From positions 1 through 34,227 of the forward strand of contig JAITSP010000048.1 of the NCBI GenBank assembly GCA_031287725.1: DNA of 34,227 nucleotides, in the 5' to 3' direction. The stretch's first letter is position 1, and every line of letters starts with the position of its first letter. This document shows positions 8,901-18,600 of the stretch, one piece after another. The DNA is from Rickettsiales bacterium. Lineage in GTDB: Bacteria > Pseudomonadota > Alphaproteobacteria > Rickettsiales > UBA1997. Position numbers and translations under genes: made by a program. The notes under the pieces were generated by a model. That model saw nothing but the letters and a program-made list of their open reading frames with translations. It searched no databases and was not told where the DNA came from.

Positions 8901-9488
8901 GTATTCGACAAGTACTACGTCGGGGAGGCGCTCTTTGTGGGCACTAGAGAGCCCATAAGGGATGTCTACTGCGGAAAAATATGCAAGGTCAGTGAAAGTA
9001 AATTTTTCTACGTGGGAGGGGACAAGGATACCGTAAAAAAGCAGGAGGAGGAATGTGCCCAGGTGAGGGGTAATGTTATAAATCTCATCGAGGATTCCCC
9101 TCTCTGTCTTATGGTGCGTGCTCCGGATCTAGAGGTTGATACCCCCATATCGATACTGAACATGATTCTAGGTGGCTTTGCGGGACTCCCCGGATTGGCT
9201 ATCCAGGTGGCCAATTTTTTCCAGATGTTTTCAAATATCATTTTTCTGCTGGTGCTAATATTTATATTTGAGCAAATGACCGCCTACATTTCCGCCATGA
9301 CCTCTGCCCTATTCGCCTACGAGACTGTGGGATTCAAGGGTATTGATAACAACGCCGAAGGTCTGCCTTCGCTAAAGGATATCACCACCAAGGTGGCTAG
9401 CGCCGGAGCCCAGCTGGCCAACAAAACAAAGGATGTGGGGAAGGGTGCCTTTAATAATTTTAGAAACTGGCGGAACAGGGACAAATGA
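5973..9488 (+). CDS. virB6: Giant VirB6/TrbL family protein, first paralogue
   Basis: VirB6 is a polytopic inner-membrane channel component of type IV secretion. This copy has 1171 residues, about four times a classical VirB6, as is usual in Rickettsiales. A signal peptide ends in a lipobox-like LSSC with C26, so the N-terminus may be lipidated. Residues from about 30 to 740 form a large cysteine-rich region, probably extracytoplasmic, with blocks such as CPYDF, FCQLDRHCV and VECTVETFKN. The hydrophobic VirB6 core follows from about 745 to 1125, including the conserved LSPIFIPLALFERT. The end is short and basic. It overlaps virB4 and the second virB6 by ATGA at both ends. Confidence 0.92.
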   Translation: MKLNCKRIVKCLLIFAPLAAVLLSSCEEAGGGSISRETVVGPRDRVRKFNEGGTDSEMDFTYSPGSGFSCKPKGLKFFVPNESFSNTSNNTIVNAITSGATYALSNMMQMVLNPLLCVATLKAFGNAVGGDGLTAAIETIVIALGMEGLSYVEGLIYDEDDYNLDPQNPICLGATIAMFVSCITMMIVSKITALSLPKRIAIIMGISATVQFAKEIFKSAQFAAASQVFVKLSLCGDNWFTYGSSGLEENLVKESRSNTGITLNNIRLNFPLRGSFSGSYSYNLSQCFKIRDMAACEKIFSETTMTTEDVDSRSSLVYKEYREFVYDGIEFAYDGCSDPREERKSYASTPDQTSQLYYFRGNEAAHFACERFMVKGSPEYREAYKCCLDASQKLICIYNDEKIDGKDGKHVMCNKDDSPGKCQIATTVEFDFSDMAGFNSVNTTACDNLKAQTVDNASVCSGESKDTASCSSATKEYNTMCGEGIGTLRHPIENIEGIAHVISGSKPTIGKTVKLKIVQSKFDPTKYCVETYSFCPYDFRLMGGSETYGTEFSSSYESGFKVKLKKGTEEYEQDTKMTDIVRENKKNNCTFDEDGNRHCMGPCYASDSGEISACYNRPSNFCQLDRHCVRIPPLDEKPREYNSPYIDLACINSVGSSHNFTNYEGVAGTTSKSTRLLTTPLVECTVETFKNILLNRAGHTRCVDGNESPSEDDDCASGVLYRNRQNLDGMAEYKNSFKRLKSYMHGVVRALLALAVVLYGYNIAISHKGLTTEELSKFILKLICVSYFSISNNWIPYVFDRVYRVYGIVTEFALGLVAANGESMNYDNPKYSGCYFSDSKYINNHFSSYGDRQYISVFDTMDCKLSRYFGYYTNNLTSPPIIAILIMGVCSLGLAILMMIPVLLIFLSLLFFIIRVSYIFIVNSLTIVILLFLSPIFIPLALFERTKSAFTKWLVGIAQNIMSPLFLFMALSLFFSVFDKYYVGEALFVGTREPIRDVYCGKICKVSESKFFYVGGDKDTVKKQEEECAQVRGNVINLIEDSPLCLMVRAPDLEVDTPISILNMILGGFAGLPGLAIQVANFFQMFSNIIFLLVLIFIFEQMTAYISAMTSALFAYETVGFKGIDNNAEGLPSLKDITTKVASAGAQLANKTKDVGKGAFNNFRNWRNRDK

Positions 9489-12400
9489 CTAATGCAATGA
9501 GTGGACGGTATTTTGCTATGAAGATACGCAGTTTTTTTATTTTTCCTCTGGTCATCGCTGGGGTAGTTGCCCTGGGTCCCAGGAATGGCTGCCTTGCCGA
9601 GTGTAACACCAAAAATGACTACTGCTATAATACCTGTGGCAGGGAGCTTGGTGATGATAATGATCTGCCGCCGGGAAGTGATAACTCGGTTCTGAAAAAC
9701 ATTATGACCACCCTTAAACTTGTTCCTGGAGTGTCACTGCTGGCGCCGGCTGTAGCCTACATAGTGATGGTGATAACAATCACGGTGAGTGGCAACGAGG
9801 ATGGTGCCGAGGTCGAATCGGATGTGAAGAGCATAGAGGGTATAGCCATGGCTGGTTCCATAATGGCGGACATATTCGCCCCCTCCAACGTCGAGGGCAC
9901 CAGCGCCATAGCCATGCAAGTAGTTTTTGGCACAAATCTATACTGCAAGCAGCAGAAGGTGTACGTGGAGGAGACTAAATATCTGACAAAGATGGAAACC
10001 AGTCCAGACGGAGGCTATCCCATGTTTCCAATCTATCCTCTCGACATAAAGGTTAACGAGGCGACGGGGCAGTGTGATCTGAAGAGGGCGGTGGATAATA
10101 ATGTCCTGGCCCCCCTCCATCTACTTTCTAGCAGAACCAAGTGCTCATACTCCTTTAGTGCAACCAACAAGACATGCATTCTTCTAAATATCCCCCTATT
10201 TGCCGCTTTTATAGCTGAGATGCCGGTAGTTGAGAGCATATGCATAATCTCGTCGCCCAACCCCTCGCAGGCAACATCAAAGATTAAGAAAGCCCTAGAA
10301 ATAGGTGTGAAAATAGCTCAACTGGCTATAACGACGGTGGAGCTTGCGGCGAACATATTCTTCGACAATAAACTTGCCCTCGACCCCATAACGATGTTTG
10401 CAGTGATGAGCATCAACACCACCTTCGACCTTCTGATGAATCTTCCCTTCGACATAGGCAAGCAGAATTGGCCCTGTGTTGCCACTAGAATCTTAGCTGC
10501 CCAGGCTGTCCAGACCGCTGCCGCAATCACTATAGTCGTCAAGAGCGACGCCATTCGGGAGAGAGCGAAGGCAGCCCTGAAAAAATATGGCTTCTGTGGT
10601 CACGATTGGCTTAGCTACCAGAAGACAGAGGATGGAAAGTATTGGGTCAGGGGTGGCTACAAACATTCCCACTACATGACCGTCGTTGACGCCATTGAGC
10701 ACAGAACGGTTAAGAAAAGCGTAGATGAACAGATCTACAGGGAATACGTCTATGGGGGTAGGGAACACATATCCTACGCAAGCAACAGGGAGGAGATGCT
10801 GGAGGACGGGGTCGGGGGCGATGACAATAGGGCCAAAACTATAAACTATGAAACTAAATACTGCATAGATCCAAGAACCAAGGCCCAGAAGGGTTTTGAG
10901 GGCATATTCCAGAGGTACTACATGAGAGGCAATGAGAAAGCCAATTTTGCCTGCAACAGATTTCTCTACGACGGGATGAGTGGTTGCTTTCTGCCAGAGG
11001 AGGACGTTGAGAGCGAGGACATGCTAACGGCAACGGAAATCGTCGCCGAGAAGAATGGTATAAAATATTACCTTGTGAAGGGTGAAAAATATGATAGACT
11101 ATGCCAGAAGGTGTTCATCGAGGCTCGGAAGTGCTGCCGCCACAGAAGTAAGCATCTCGTCTGTATCCATGACAAGAGTAAAAACGGTGTGGAGGATGGC
11201 ACCTTCTGTCTCTCCAATGTGATAGATGGCTACGGCGGAGAGCTTAGCTCCAGCCTATTCACGTTTATCGTGAATCGCAATGCCGACCTGGACAAGACAA
11301 CCTGCAAGATAGATGGGTTTGAGTTTGAGACTGGCAAAAAGAAAAATACGGACTATGTCTGTGTATTCAGCGGCAATTTATGTCCCTATGATTTTAAACT
11401 GAATGCCGGTCTGAACTATAGGGCCAGCTACTGCGACACCGACTACTTCACAAACTACCGTGATCCGAACAGCACTCTCCAGAGGGAGGCCACCCACTTC
11501 AACGCGGCTACCTGTAGAGAGGGGCTGTTCTCTGAGAAATTTAGAAGGAAGTACAAGGAGCAATTCAGCAGTGCGGGGAAAAAATTTGCCGCTTTCACCT
11601 ATAATAATGTCAAAAAAGATATGGCGGATATAGTGGATTTCAACAGGAATGATTTTGAAACCATATACAATTTTGATGGATACAAGGATAGTAACGGAAA
11701 TATCATAAAGAAACCATTCAAAGAGGCCTTCAACTACTCGGAGGCGGAGGCTGTCAACAGAAGGAGTTGTGGTTTTAGAAATTCGCCCGCTCTGGACACA
11801 ACAACGAGCACCTATGCCCAGTACAATCTGAAGCCGGCTGAGGTTAACTACCTGAAGTCCAGTGCCTTCGGCCAGGTTAAAAACTTCTGCCAGTACCGGG
11901 CACACTGCGTGGAGGTGGAGCGGGAGGAGAACTATGAGGATAACTACCTGGTTGGCTCTCTGTTTCTAGATTCCTCCTGCAACGGCACGACGACCAACTC
12001 CAGGAATATTCTCCAGGACGAGGGGGGAGGAGTGCCAAGGCAGCTCTGTGCCCCAATTGTGGAGTGCATCTTCGAAAGTCTGAAGAATCTGATAGCCGGA
12101 GTCGCCGGAAACAGTCTCTGCGAAGATGGAGAGGATCTGAATAGTTCGGGCTACTGTGGCACGGACTCCGAGGCGGAGGTGCTGGAGCAGGCAACTCTGG
12201 GAAATTCTGCCTTCTTCGAGGGTAGGTACAGGAAGGTGGATGGCAAATTCATCGTAAAGAACCAAAAATTGCCAATAAACTACAATCCATTCCTGAAGAT
12301 TCAGAGATATTTCATAAACATAATAAAAGCTGCCCTTACCCTGTTCATGGTAATATACTTCTATAAACAGGCTCTAACGGGAAATCTGGAAAATTTGGCC

Positions 12401-14680
12401 AAGCCGGAGAATATAATGAAAATGATTTTGCCGCTGTTTAAATTTGCGGTAGTCACTTGGTTGGTATTCTACAACGGCTGGCAGCAGGGAGCCTACGATC
12501 ACATAGTAAATTTCTCAACGGCTGGCTACAGCTTCCTGAGCAGAATTTTTGTGAAGTCTCTGGGGAATCCAAGGAATCAGATGCTAGACCTAGCGGAAAA
12601 TAGTCTGAACGTCATAAAAATTGTGGAGAAAAACTCGGTGACTCTGAGCGATCGAGACATTATGCTGTGCTTCAGCTACGATATATTCGGTAACATTCAC
12701 TATTCGAGAAGGGATTCTCTGACTGAAAAATGTGCTAAGGGTTTCCATAGTAACTATGGAATAGACTCCGACTGGGGAGAGGCCATTAAGATCTTTATCA
12801 GAGAGAGGAACTATAGCGGGCAGATGGAGAAAAACATTGTTATCTCTAGTAACCAGGAAATTTCGCAGCTTTTGTATTTCATCGACAAGTATAACGAGCA
12901 CAACAGCGACAAACTACGCATCGAGGTGGTTAGTGGAAATCTGTGGAGTGAAAAATATGACGGCTGCTACTTCGACACTAGCGAATACGAGGAGAACAAG
13001 AGTTACCTGGCCCTCTTTGATATGCTGGACTGCAAGCTGATCAAATATCTCGGCTACTCCACAAACAAAATGGCACCCAACATTCTTCTCTACAGTGCAA
13101 TCATGCTGGTGCCAAATTACTTTTTCCCGGACGGCATAGTCAGCAAGGTAATCGGAGGCATAGGCTCCTTCCTCTTTGGCATGATGATGACCTTCCTGTT
13201 TCTTGTGATCGGCGTGCTGATAAAGGCCGTCTACATATTTACCTCGGCCTTTTTCACCCTGTCCATACTGATATTTGTGTCCCCCATAGTCCTGCCACTC
13301 ATGTTCTTCGAGAGAACTAAAACAATTTTCAACACCTGGCTGGAGTATCTGATGGACACCATACTTAAACCAATCATGAATTTCGCCTTTACGGTGATGT
13401 ACGTTAATGTGATGGACATTATTCTTCTGAAGGACGTGACCTTCTCAAAGCACAGCATCCGTGGCCGTGGAGTGAATTTAGAGTGTCCTAGCGATTCATC
13501 GAGTTTCATATGCCTCATAGGTGGCATCCCCATAGTCAGTCAGATAAGTATACTCTACAACTCCGGCCTAAAAAATGTTCTGTTTGACGTCGTGATTGTT
13601 TTTCTGTTTTTCACCCTCTTCGACCAGGTGTTGGACAGCCTGGAGAGCATATCCTCGGCAATATTCAAGAACATTTCGGATGTAACCAAGAGCTCCAGTT
13701 CTCTCACCAGCTCCAGTGACGATAAGCTGGGCATCGGAAGCATCGGCGGCCAGGCCCTGGGCAGGGCCATGGAGGCCGGTAAACAACTCGAGTCCTTCAG
13801 AGAAACCTATGTTAACAATGCTCCCGGCGCACTTCTCAGTGGCATCCGGAATGCTGCGGGTAGAGTGGCTGACGCCAGGCTTGACAAGGATGGGAAGCCT
13901 CTGAAGCCAGAAGATAGGAAAGGGTTCGCCTCTCTGGCAGGGGGCATCAGAAATTTCTACGATAGAGTAGCTGGTGCCAAGGAAAAACTTGAGAATTCGG
14001 TCGTAAGGGCTAGGCACAATGCCTCTAGGATTGCAAAGCAGAGGCTAAAGGCGGTCGGGCGAAAGGTCGGCAAAGGACTGAGTAAGCTCTGGAATGAGGG
14101 AGCCATCCAGAGAGGGCTAGACAAGGAGGCAGCCAGAACACTCATGGAGGAGGCCGAAAAGTTAAAATATGGGTCGGACGGAGATACTCCAAGTTCACGG
14201 AAAGCCAAAGGGGAATACAAAGCTAAGATGCAGGCTCTTGAAAAATTGAACACATCCCCTAACCTCATAGGTCAACTCATTGGGGAACAGACTGAATCCA
14301 TTGAAGCTAAACGGACTAAATTAGGCGGAGGCAGGGCCGGAGCTAAAGAGATGGCCAGACTAGAGAGTGAGGTGAAATGTCAGGAGGATATGATAGCGGA
14401 TCTTAGGGCAATTGCCAAGAAAAACCTCAAAAAGGAGAGCACCGCCAAGCGTTTCCTGAAAAAAAATATGAAACTCCAGAAAAAATCTAAGGCCGGCGGA
14501 AAAGATAGGCAAAAATACGATGCTAGCATGGAAGAGATAAAAAGTCTCGGACTGTCAGGAGAAGAAATCGATGAGTTACTTCCCCAGGTAGCTGAACTCA
14601 AGGAAGAGATTAAAAATGAGGAAGACAGCGAAGCTCTAGATGACTTCCTGGCTGCGCTGAGGACAATGGAAGAGGTATAG
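9485..14680 (+). CDS. virB6: Giant VirB6/TrbL family protein, second paralogue
   Basis: This 1731-residue protein is a tandem paralogue of the preceding VirB6. Matching cysteine-rich blocks occur in the same order: YYMRGNEKANFACNRF, CPYDFKL, FCQYRAHCVE, VECIFESLKN, and GCYFDTSEY followed by LDCKL. An N-terminal hydrophobic segment starts near residue 14, but its end (NGC) is not a clear lipobox. The VirB6 membrane core spans about 940-1395 and contains SPIVLPLMFFERTKT. A Ser-rich linker (about 1400) leads to a charged, mostly helical cytoplasmic-looking tail to 1731, absent from the first paralogue. Starts at Met5 or Met12 are possible alternatives. It ends in TAG, 21 bases before the next gene. 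Confidence 0.92.
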   Translation: MTNAMSGRYFAMKIRSFFIFPLVIAGVVALGPRNGCLAECNTKNDYCYNTCGRELGDDNDLPPGSDNSVLKNIMTTLKLVPGVSLLAPAVAYIVMVITITVSGNEDGAEVESDVKSIEGIAMAGSIMADIFAPSNVEGTSAIAMQVVFGTNLYCKQQKVYVEETKYLTKMETSPDGGYPMFPIYPLDIKVNEATGQCDLKRAVDNNVLAPLHLLSSRTKCSYSFSATNKTCILLNIPLFAAFIAEMPVVESICIISSPNPSQATSKIKKALEIGVKIAQLAITTVELAANIFFDNKLALDPITMFAVMSINTTFDLLMNLPFDIGKQNWPCVATRILAAQAVQTAAAITIVVKSDAIRERAKAALKKYGFCGHDWLSYQKTEDGKYWVRGGYKHSHYMTVVDAIEHRTVKKSVDEQIYREYVYGGREHISYASNREEMLEDGVGGDDNRAKTINYETKYCIDPRTKAQKGFEGIFQRYYMRGNEKANFACNRFLYDGMSGCFLPEEDVESEDMLTATEIVAEKNGIKYYLVKGEKYDRLCQKVFIEARKCCRHRSKHLVCIHDKSKNGVEDGTFCLSNVIDGYGGELSSSLFTFIVNRNADLDKTTCKIDGFEFETGKKKNTDYVCVFSGNLCPYDFKLNAGLNYRASYCDTDYFTNYRDPNSTLQREATHFNAATCREGLFSEKFRRKYKEQFSSAGKKFAAFTYNNVKKDMADIVDFNRNDFETIYNFDGYKDSNGNIIKKPFKEAFNYSEAEAVNRRSCGFRNSPALDTTTSTYAQYNLKPAEVNYLKSSAFGQVKNFCQYRAHCVEVEREENYEDNYLVGSLFLDSSCNGTTTNSRNILQDEGGGVPRQLCAPIVECIFESLKNLIAGVAGNSLCEDGEDLNSSGYCGTDSEAEVLEQATLGNSAFFEGRYRKVDGKFIVKNQKLPINYNPFLKIQRYFINIIKAALTLFMVIYFYKQALTGNLENLAKPENIMKMILPLFKFAVVTWLVFYNGWQQGAYDHIVNFSTAGYSFLSRIFVKSLGNPRNQMLDLAENSLNVIKIVEKNSVTLSDRDIMLCFSYDIFGNIHYSRRDSLTEKCAKGFHSNYGIDSDWGEAIKIFIRERNYSGQMEKNIVISSNQEISQLLYFIDKYNEHNSDKLRIEVVSGNLWSEKYDGCYFDTSEYEENKSYLALFDMLDCKLIKYLGYSTNKMAPNILLYSAIMLVPNYFFPDGIVSKVIGGIGSFLFGMMMTFLFLVIGVLIKAVYIFTSAFFTLSILIFVSPIVLPLMFFERTKTIFNTWLEYLMDTILKPIMNFAFTVMYVNVMDIILLKDVTFSKHSIRGRGVNLECPSDSSSFICLIGGIPIVSQISILYNSGLKNVLFDVVIVFLFFTLFDQVLDSLESISSAIFKNISDVTKSSSSLTSSSDDKLGIGSIGGQALGRAMEAGKQLESFRETYVNNAPGALLSGIRNAAGRVADARLDKDGKPLKPEDRKGFASLAGGIRNFYDRVAGAKEKLENSVVRARHNASRIAKQRLKAVGRKVGKGLSKLWNEGAIQRGLDKEAARTLMEEAEKLKYGSDGDTPSSRKAKGEYKAKMQALEKLNTSPNLIGQLIGEQTESIEAKRTKLGGGRAGAKEMARLESEVKCQEDMIADLRAIAKKNLKKESTAKRFLKKNMKLQKKSKAGGKDRQKYDASMEEIKSLGLSGEEIDELLPQVAELKEEIKNEEDSEALDDFLAALRTMEEV

Positions 14681-14701
14681 TTACTAACAATTTGCTGGAC
14701 C

Positions 14702-15514
14702 ATGGGCAGAAAACTAAACGACGGGGATCAGATGGACAGGATGGATAGAGATGAGATGGCTAGAGAGCAGAGGAAAAGGGAGGTTATGCTCAGGAAGCTC
14801 CTCCTGGAACAGCTCAACATTGCCTCCGAGGAGCTAGACAGGCTTATAGGTTCGGCAGTCGCCAAGGGCGGAGGGAAAAAGAGGATAGTGGTGGATGGTT
14901 CCCTGCCGAGGGCCATTCTTAGACAGCTGGAGGCCCTGGGCTACGATGTGATAGAGATGGAACCAGCTGAACGGGAGGAACGGGGACCGAAAATTGGAGA
15001 CCCTGGGACAAAGGGGGCCATTGATCCACTGAGAACAGCCCAGATCCTTGTGAATGCGCGAGATCCAGATCCGGCACTGGCCGTGAAGAATGAAGAGGCC
15101 GCCAAAGCTCTGGTAGACAAGATCAAAACCCCAAGACAGAGAGGAAAGGATGGGCTATTGCATGAGGGGCCCAGGAGCGGGGGGGCGTTCGGTGATAAAT
15201 TCCCGGGCAAGGACAGGGACCCTATGGCCAGCCTTAGACAGTATGTAAATGGCCAGAGAACAGAGAAAGAGGACCCTGAGAGGGATGGTGTCGGAGGTTG
15301 GATAGACAACATGAGTTTTTCCGATGGTGCTGCTAGATGCACCATACACTACCGTAGCGAGGCGGAGAGATCTGCCCTGGAGGCAAGGGCCAGGGAGGAA
15401 ATGAACGCGATGCTCAATGAAAAAAGCTACGTGAGACAGGAGGCGAACAGAGAGGCCTACCCAGCCCTGGCCAGAGAAAGGGATGGCCCAGGGCGTGGTC
15501 TGGGCATTGGCTAG
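14702..15514 (+). CDS. Charged hypothetical protein, last gene of the vir run
   Basis: I do not recognise this 270-residue protein. It is very hydrophilic, without membrane segments or signal peptide. Residues 1-50 are rich in Asp, Arg, Met and Glu and likely helical. Residues 61-88 (RIVVDGSLPRAILRQLEALG and following YDVIEME) look like one beta-alpha-beta unit and recall the first unit of PIN-like DUF5615/Mut7-C domains, but the rest of such a fold is not visible. The middle is Gly/Pro/Lys-rich and probably disordered; a short CTIHY strand near 215 precedes a helical end. It follows virB6 by 21 bases and probably shares its transcript, so a role in secretion, as chaperone or substrate, is a guess from position. 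Confidence 0.75.
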   Translation: MGRKLNDGDQMDRMDRDEMAREQRKREVMLRKLLLEQLNIASEELDRLIGSAVAKGGGKKRIVVDGSLPRAILRQLEALGYDVIEMEPAEREERGPKIGDPGTKGAIDPLRTAQILVNARDPDPALAVKNEEAAKALVDKIKTPRQRGKDGLLHEGPRSGGAFGDKFPGKDRDPMASLRQYVNGQRTEKEDPERDGVGGWIDNMSFSDGAARCTIHYRSEAERSALEARAREEMNAMLNEKSYVRQEANREAYPALARERDGPGRGLGIG

Positions 15515-15602
15515 GTGCTCTAGGACCCCGATCCGGAGGAGGCCACGGGAATCCCTCTCTAGCCCGGGAATACCATTTCCAGATAATTTTTTTAGCTGTT
15601 CC

Positions 15603-15630
15603 TTGACAAATGGTGGTTTTTGGCTATACT
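15603..15630 (+). promoter_or_regulatory. Strong sigma-70-like promoter of the kinase gene
   Basis: A perfect TTGACA (15603-15608), a 16-base spacer and TATACT (15625-15630, five of six) lie 37 bases before the GTG start. This is the clearest promoter in the window and shows that the kinase gene is transcribed separately from the vir run. Confidence 0.7.
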
Positions 15631-15667
15631 ATAGATGGTGAGGTTACAAAAATAAAAAGGGATTTCT

Positions 15668-18600
15668 GTGAGTGATTATAGTAGGATGATAGAAAAGATA
15701 AAAAAGGCCTTTCCATATCTTTTCAAGAATGGGGAAGTCAAAGTAGTCTCACAACTTGGTAAGGGGGGATTTGGTACAGCCTACCAAATAGCTGCCGGGC
15801 CAAATAGTGAGCATTTCGTTCTGAAGGAAACAAATAGTTGTAAAGATGCCCAGGGCGAATTTGTCTATCTAGCCAGGCTTGGCAATAGCACAGCTCCAGG
15901 TTCAGGGGGTCTGGTGAAATACTATGATGCTAGCTCCCTGGAAATAAAACCCGTCATACTTATGGAGTACTGCAACTTCAAGGATATGAATGTTTTTAGG
16001 CTTGATTGTGTGAAGAACGGCGAATTTAATGCTCTCATGACTACCCTGGAGAGTAATTTTTCGAATCTGCTGCGCGCTCTGAACCTTATCCACTCTAGTG
16101 GTTTGGTGCATAGAGACATAAAACTAAATAATATATTTCTGACTAGGAGAACCAGAGGAACCGCTGGAAAAGATGAGAAGGTTGAGGAAATGATTGTGAT
16201 GAAGTTTGGAGATTTCGGAATAATGGAAAGCAACATGCTCAGCATTCAGGACTATAGCACGTCTGAAGCATTGCCAGAGATCGTACGGGATGACCTATGT
16301 GATTTTTTTAAAATGTTTACCAACGCTCTTTATTGGGATAACCCACTCCTCAATGTGCAGGATGAACTGGAAGCATTTAATCCGCTGCTGGCTAAAATCC
16401 TAAGAGCTGTGTGGGCTGCTGGCAAGAATCTGAATCCACAGCTGAGCGCCGCTGGAGCTCTGAAACTTCTCGAGGATGAGAGCAAAGGCGAGGGTATGGG
16501 TACGTACTATGAGAGATTGACCCTCGTCGAAAGGGAGCTAGAGGCTGAGAGACAGAAGGAGATTAAAAAACAGGAAGACCTGAGAATCTCCAGGGAAAAA
16601 AGAATTATAGACCTACTGTTGAAGAACAAAAATTCTATGGAGCTTCTCTCTGGAGGGAAGGATTCACCAGCCGCCGCTGCCAGCCTGGTCTGCAGCTACG
16701 GGGGCACTAGTGTCTACAGCGTTGAGGCCAATGGCAAAAAATTTATTGTAGAGGAGACAGCTAGGCCCTGCACGCGTGGTTCCTCGAACAGTACCGGGGG
16801 TTGTGACATACTACTCTCTCCGCTGTTAGTCTTGGAATCCAAGGACAACAGCAACAGCAGCATCACCATCCTGGATGGCTCCTCTGGACTTCGAAAACTC
16901 TATGGAGAACCCAATGCCATAGCTGAGAGCGTGAACATTCTGCTAGACAATAGTAATTTTGTACGCGTTCTGAAGTCTCTGAAGAGCAGTGCTCTGGATG
17001 GCAAAATAGATCTGGATAATTTCTTTGTGGATGGCAGTAACTCCCTAGTGATTCTGGATCGCCGCTTCAAAGACTACAATAGGTCAAAGAGTGACCGTGA
17101 AGTGTTAGAGTATGGGCCAGAGAAGGATTCTAAGGAAATTTCCTATGCAGCGGCGGATATCCGAGCTCTGGGCATTGCTGTGGCGAAGCTCCTTAGCTGC
17201 TGTGGAGCCTACGGCTTTGTCCTGGATTACCGTGGCGAAATAAATCTGGCTCCTCTGGAAAATATGGGGCCGGGTGAAGAGATATTTGTCAAAAAAATTC
17301 TGAAGCAGCACATGGTCGCAAAAAACCCATCGCTGATGCTGACCATTGATGGCCTAGTTGATGCCATTGACAGTGAACTAGACTCTACAGCTCTAGAGCT
17401 CGAAGTACTCGATGAGGAGATTGGGAAATGCGATGCTGAGATCGCTAGACTAGAAAAAGAAGGAACAGAACTTCCCCCGGAGAAAATGCGCTCTGACCTG
17501 AACTCTAGCCTGGAATGTGAAAGAAAATTTATCAATGGAATGAATAGGGTATTGTCTAATTATCGTTCCAAAAATAGGGTGGGAATACATAATAGTACGT
17601 GTAATGATGGCAGACTTCAGCGTATAGAGCACTATGAGAAATTTACCGAGAAATATGGTCTAGAGGATAAATATAACTTAAAACAATATGGCTCGGGGGA
17701 AACATGTGAATCAAGTGAGGAGCGTAGTAAAATCCTCCGGACCAAAGCGGCGGAACTGGATAAAAAACTAGCTACAGAAAGTAAGTATGAGCTCTGTCCC
17801 TACTATAGTAGTATTATAGATGATATAGCTGATCAGCTAGGCGCAGCTTCTAAAGAAGAAATGGACAGGAGCTCCAGGGAGAATGATCTCCGGGACATTC
17901 TAAAAGAAAAGAAGGAAGAGGTTGAGAAAAAACGTGCCCAGAGAGAAACGCTTGTCGCTAGGATTAAGTTTTTCGTAAAACTAAGGAGTGAAAGGTTTCC
18001 GGGAAACACTGTGGCGAAAAATGGTAACATTGGTTCTCTTGGCTATGGCAAAAGGGTGAAGCTTGTCATAAATAATTTCATCTCCCTATTGGAGTTTTCC
18101 CGTTCCCCGGATCCGGATCCAAAAAACCTCCGGCTACTGGATGATACCGGTGCCACTGCTAGCTACCAGCCGGACCAGTGGCTAGGCGTCGGGAATGACT
18201 ACAGGGCACCGGAGCTGTTGGATTGCTCTGACTCTGCTGGAAGTTCCAGAACCGCTGATATCTATTCGGCGGGGATTATTATGGCGGAATTGCTATGTGC
18301 TAGAAAACTAGAGCCAACTTTCTATGGAGATGAGAGTAGGTTAGCCTCACTACTGCTGGGCAGCTTTAGTGATCGCAGCAAAGACCACCTCTGCCGGGGC
18401 TCCTCCTATGAGGTGTTTGTGAAGGATATTCTGGTTCCTCTCTCCACGAAAGGTTCTGGTGGAGTGACTGAAGTCTACCAGGCCATAGATGAAAAAATCC
18501 AGGCATTGAAATCTTCAGAGATTAATAAACTCAAAAACTTATTAGCTGAAGCTGGTGCTGAAATCGACAAATTGAATGGAGAGATAGAGACCCTCTCAGG

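Noticed and set aside
9485-9610. Lipobox in the second VirB6
   Set aside because: The candidate Cys is preceded by PRNG, which does not fit the lipobox consensus.
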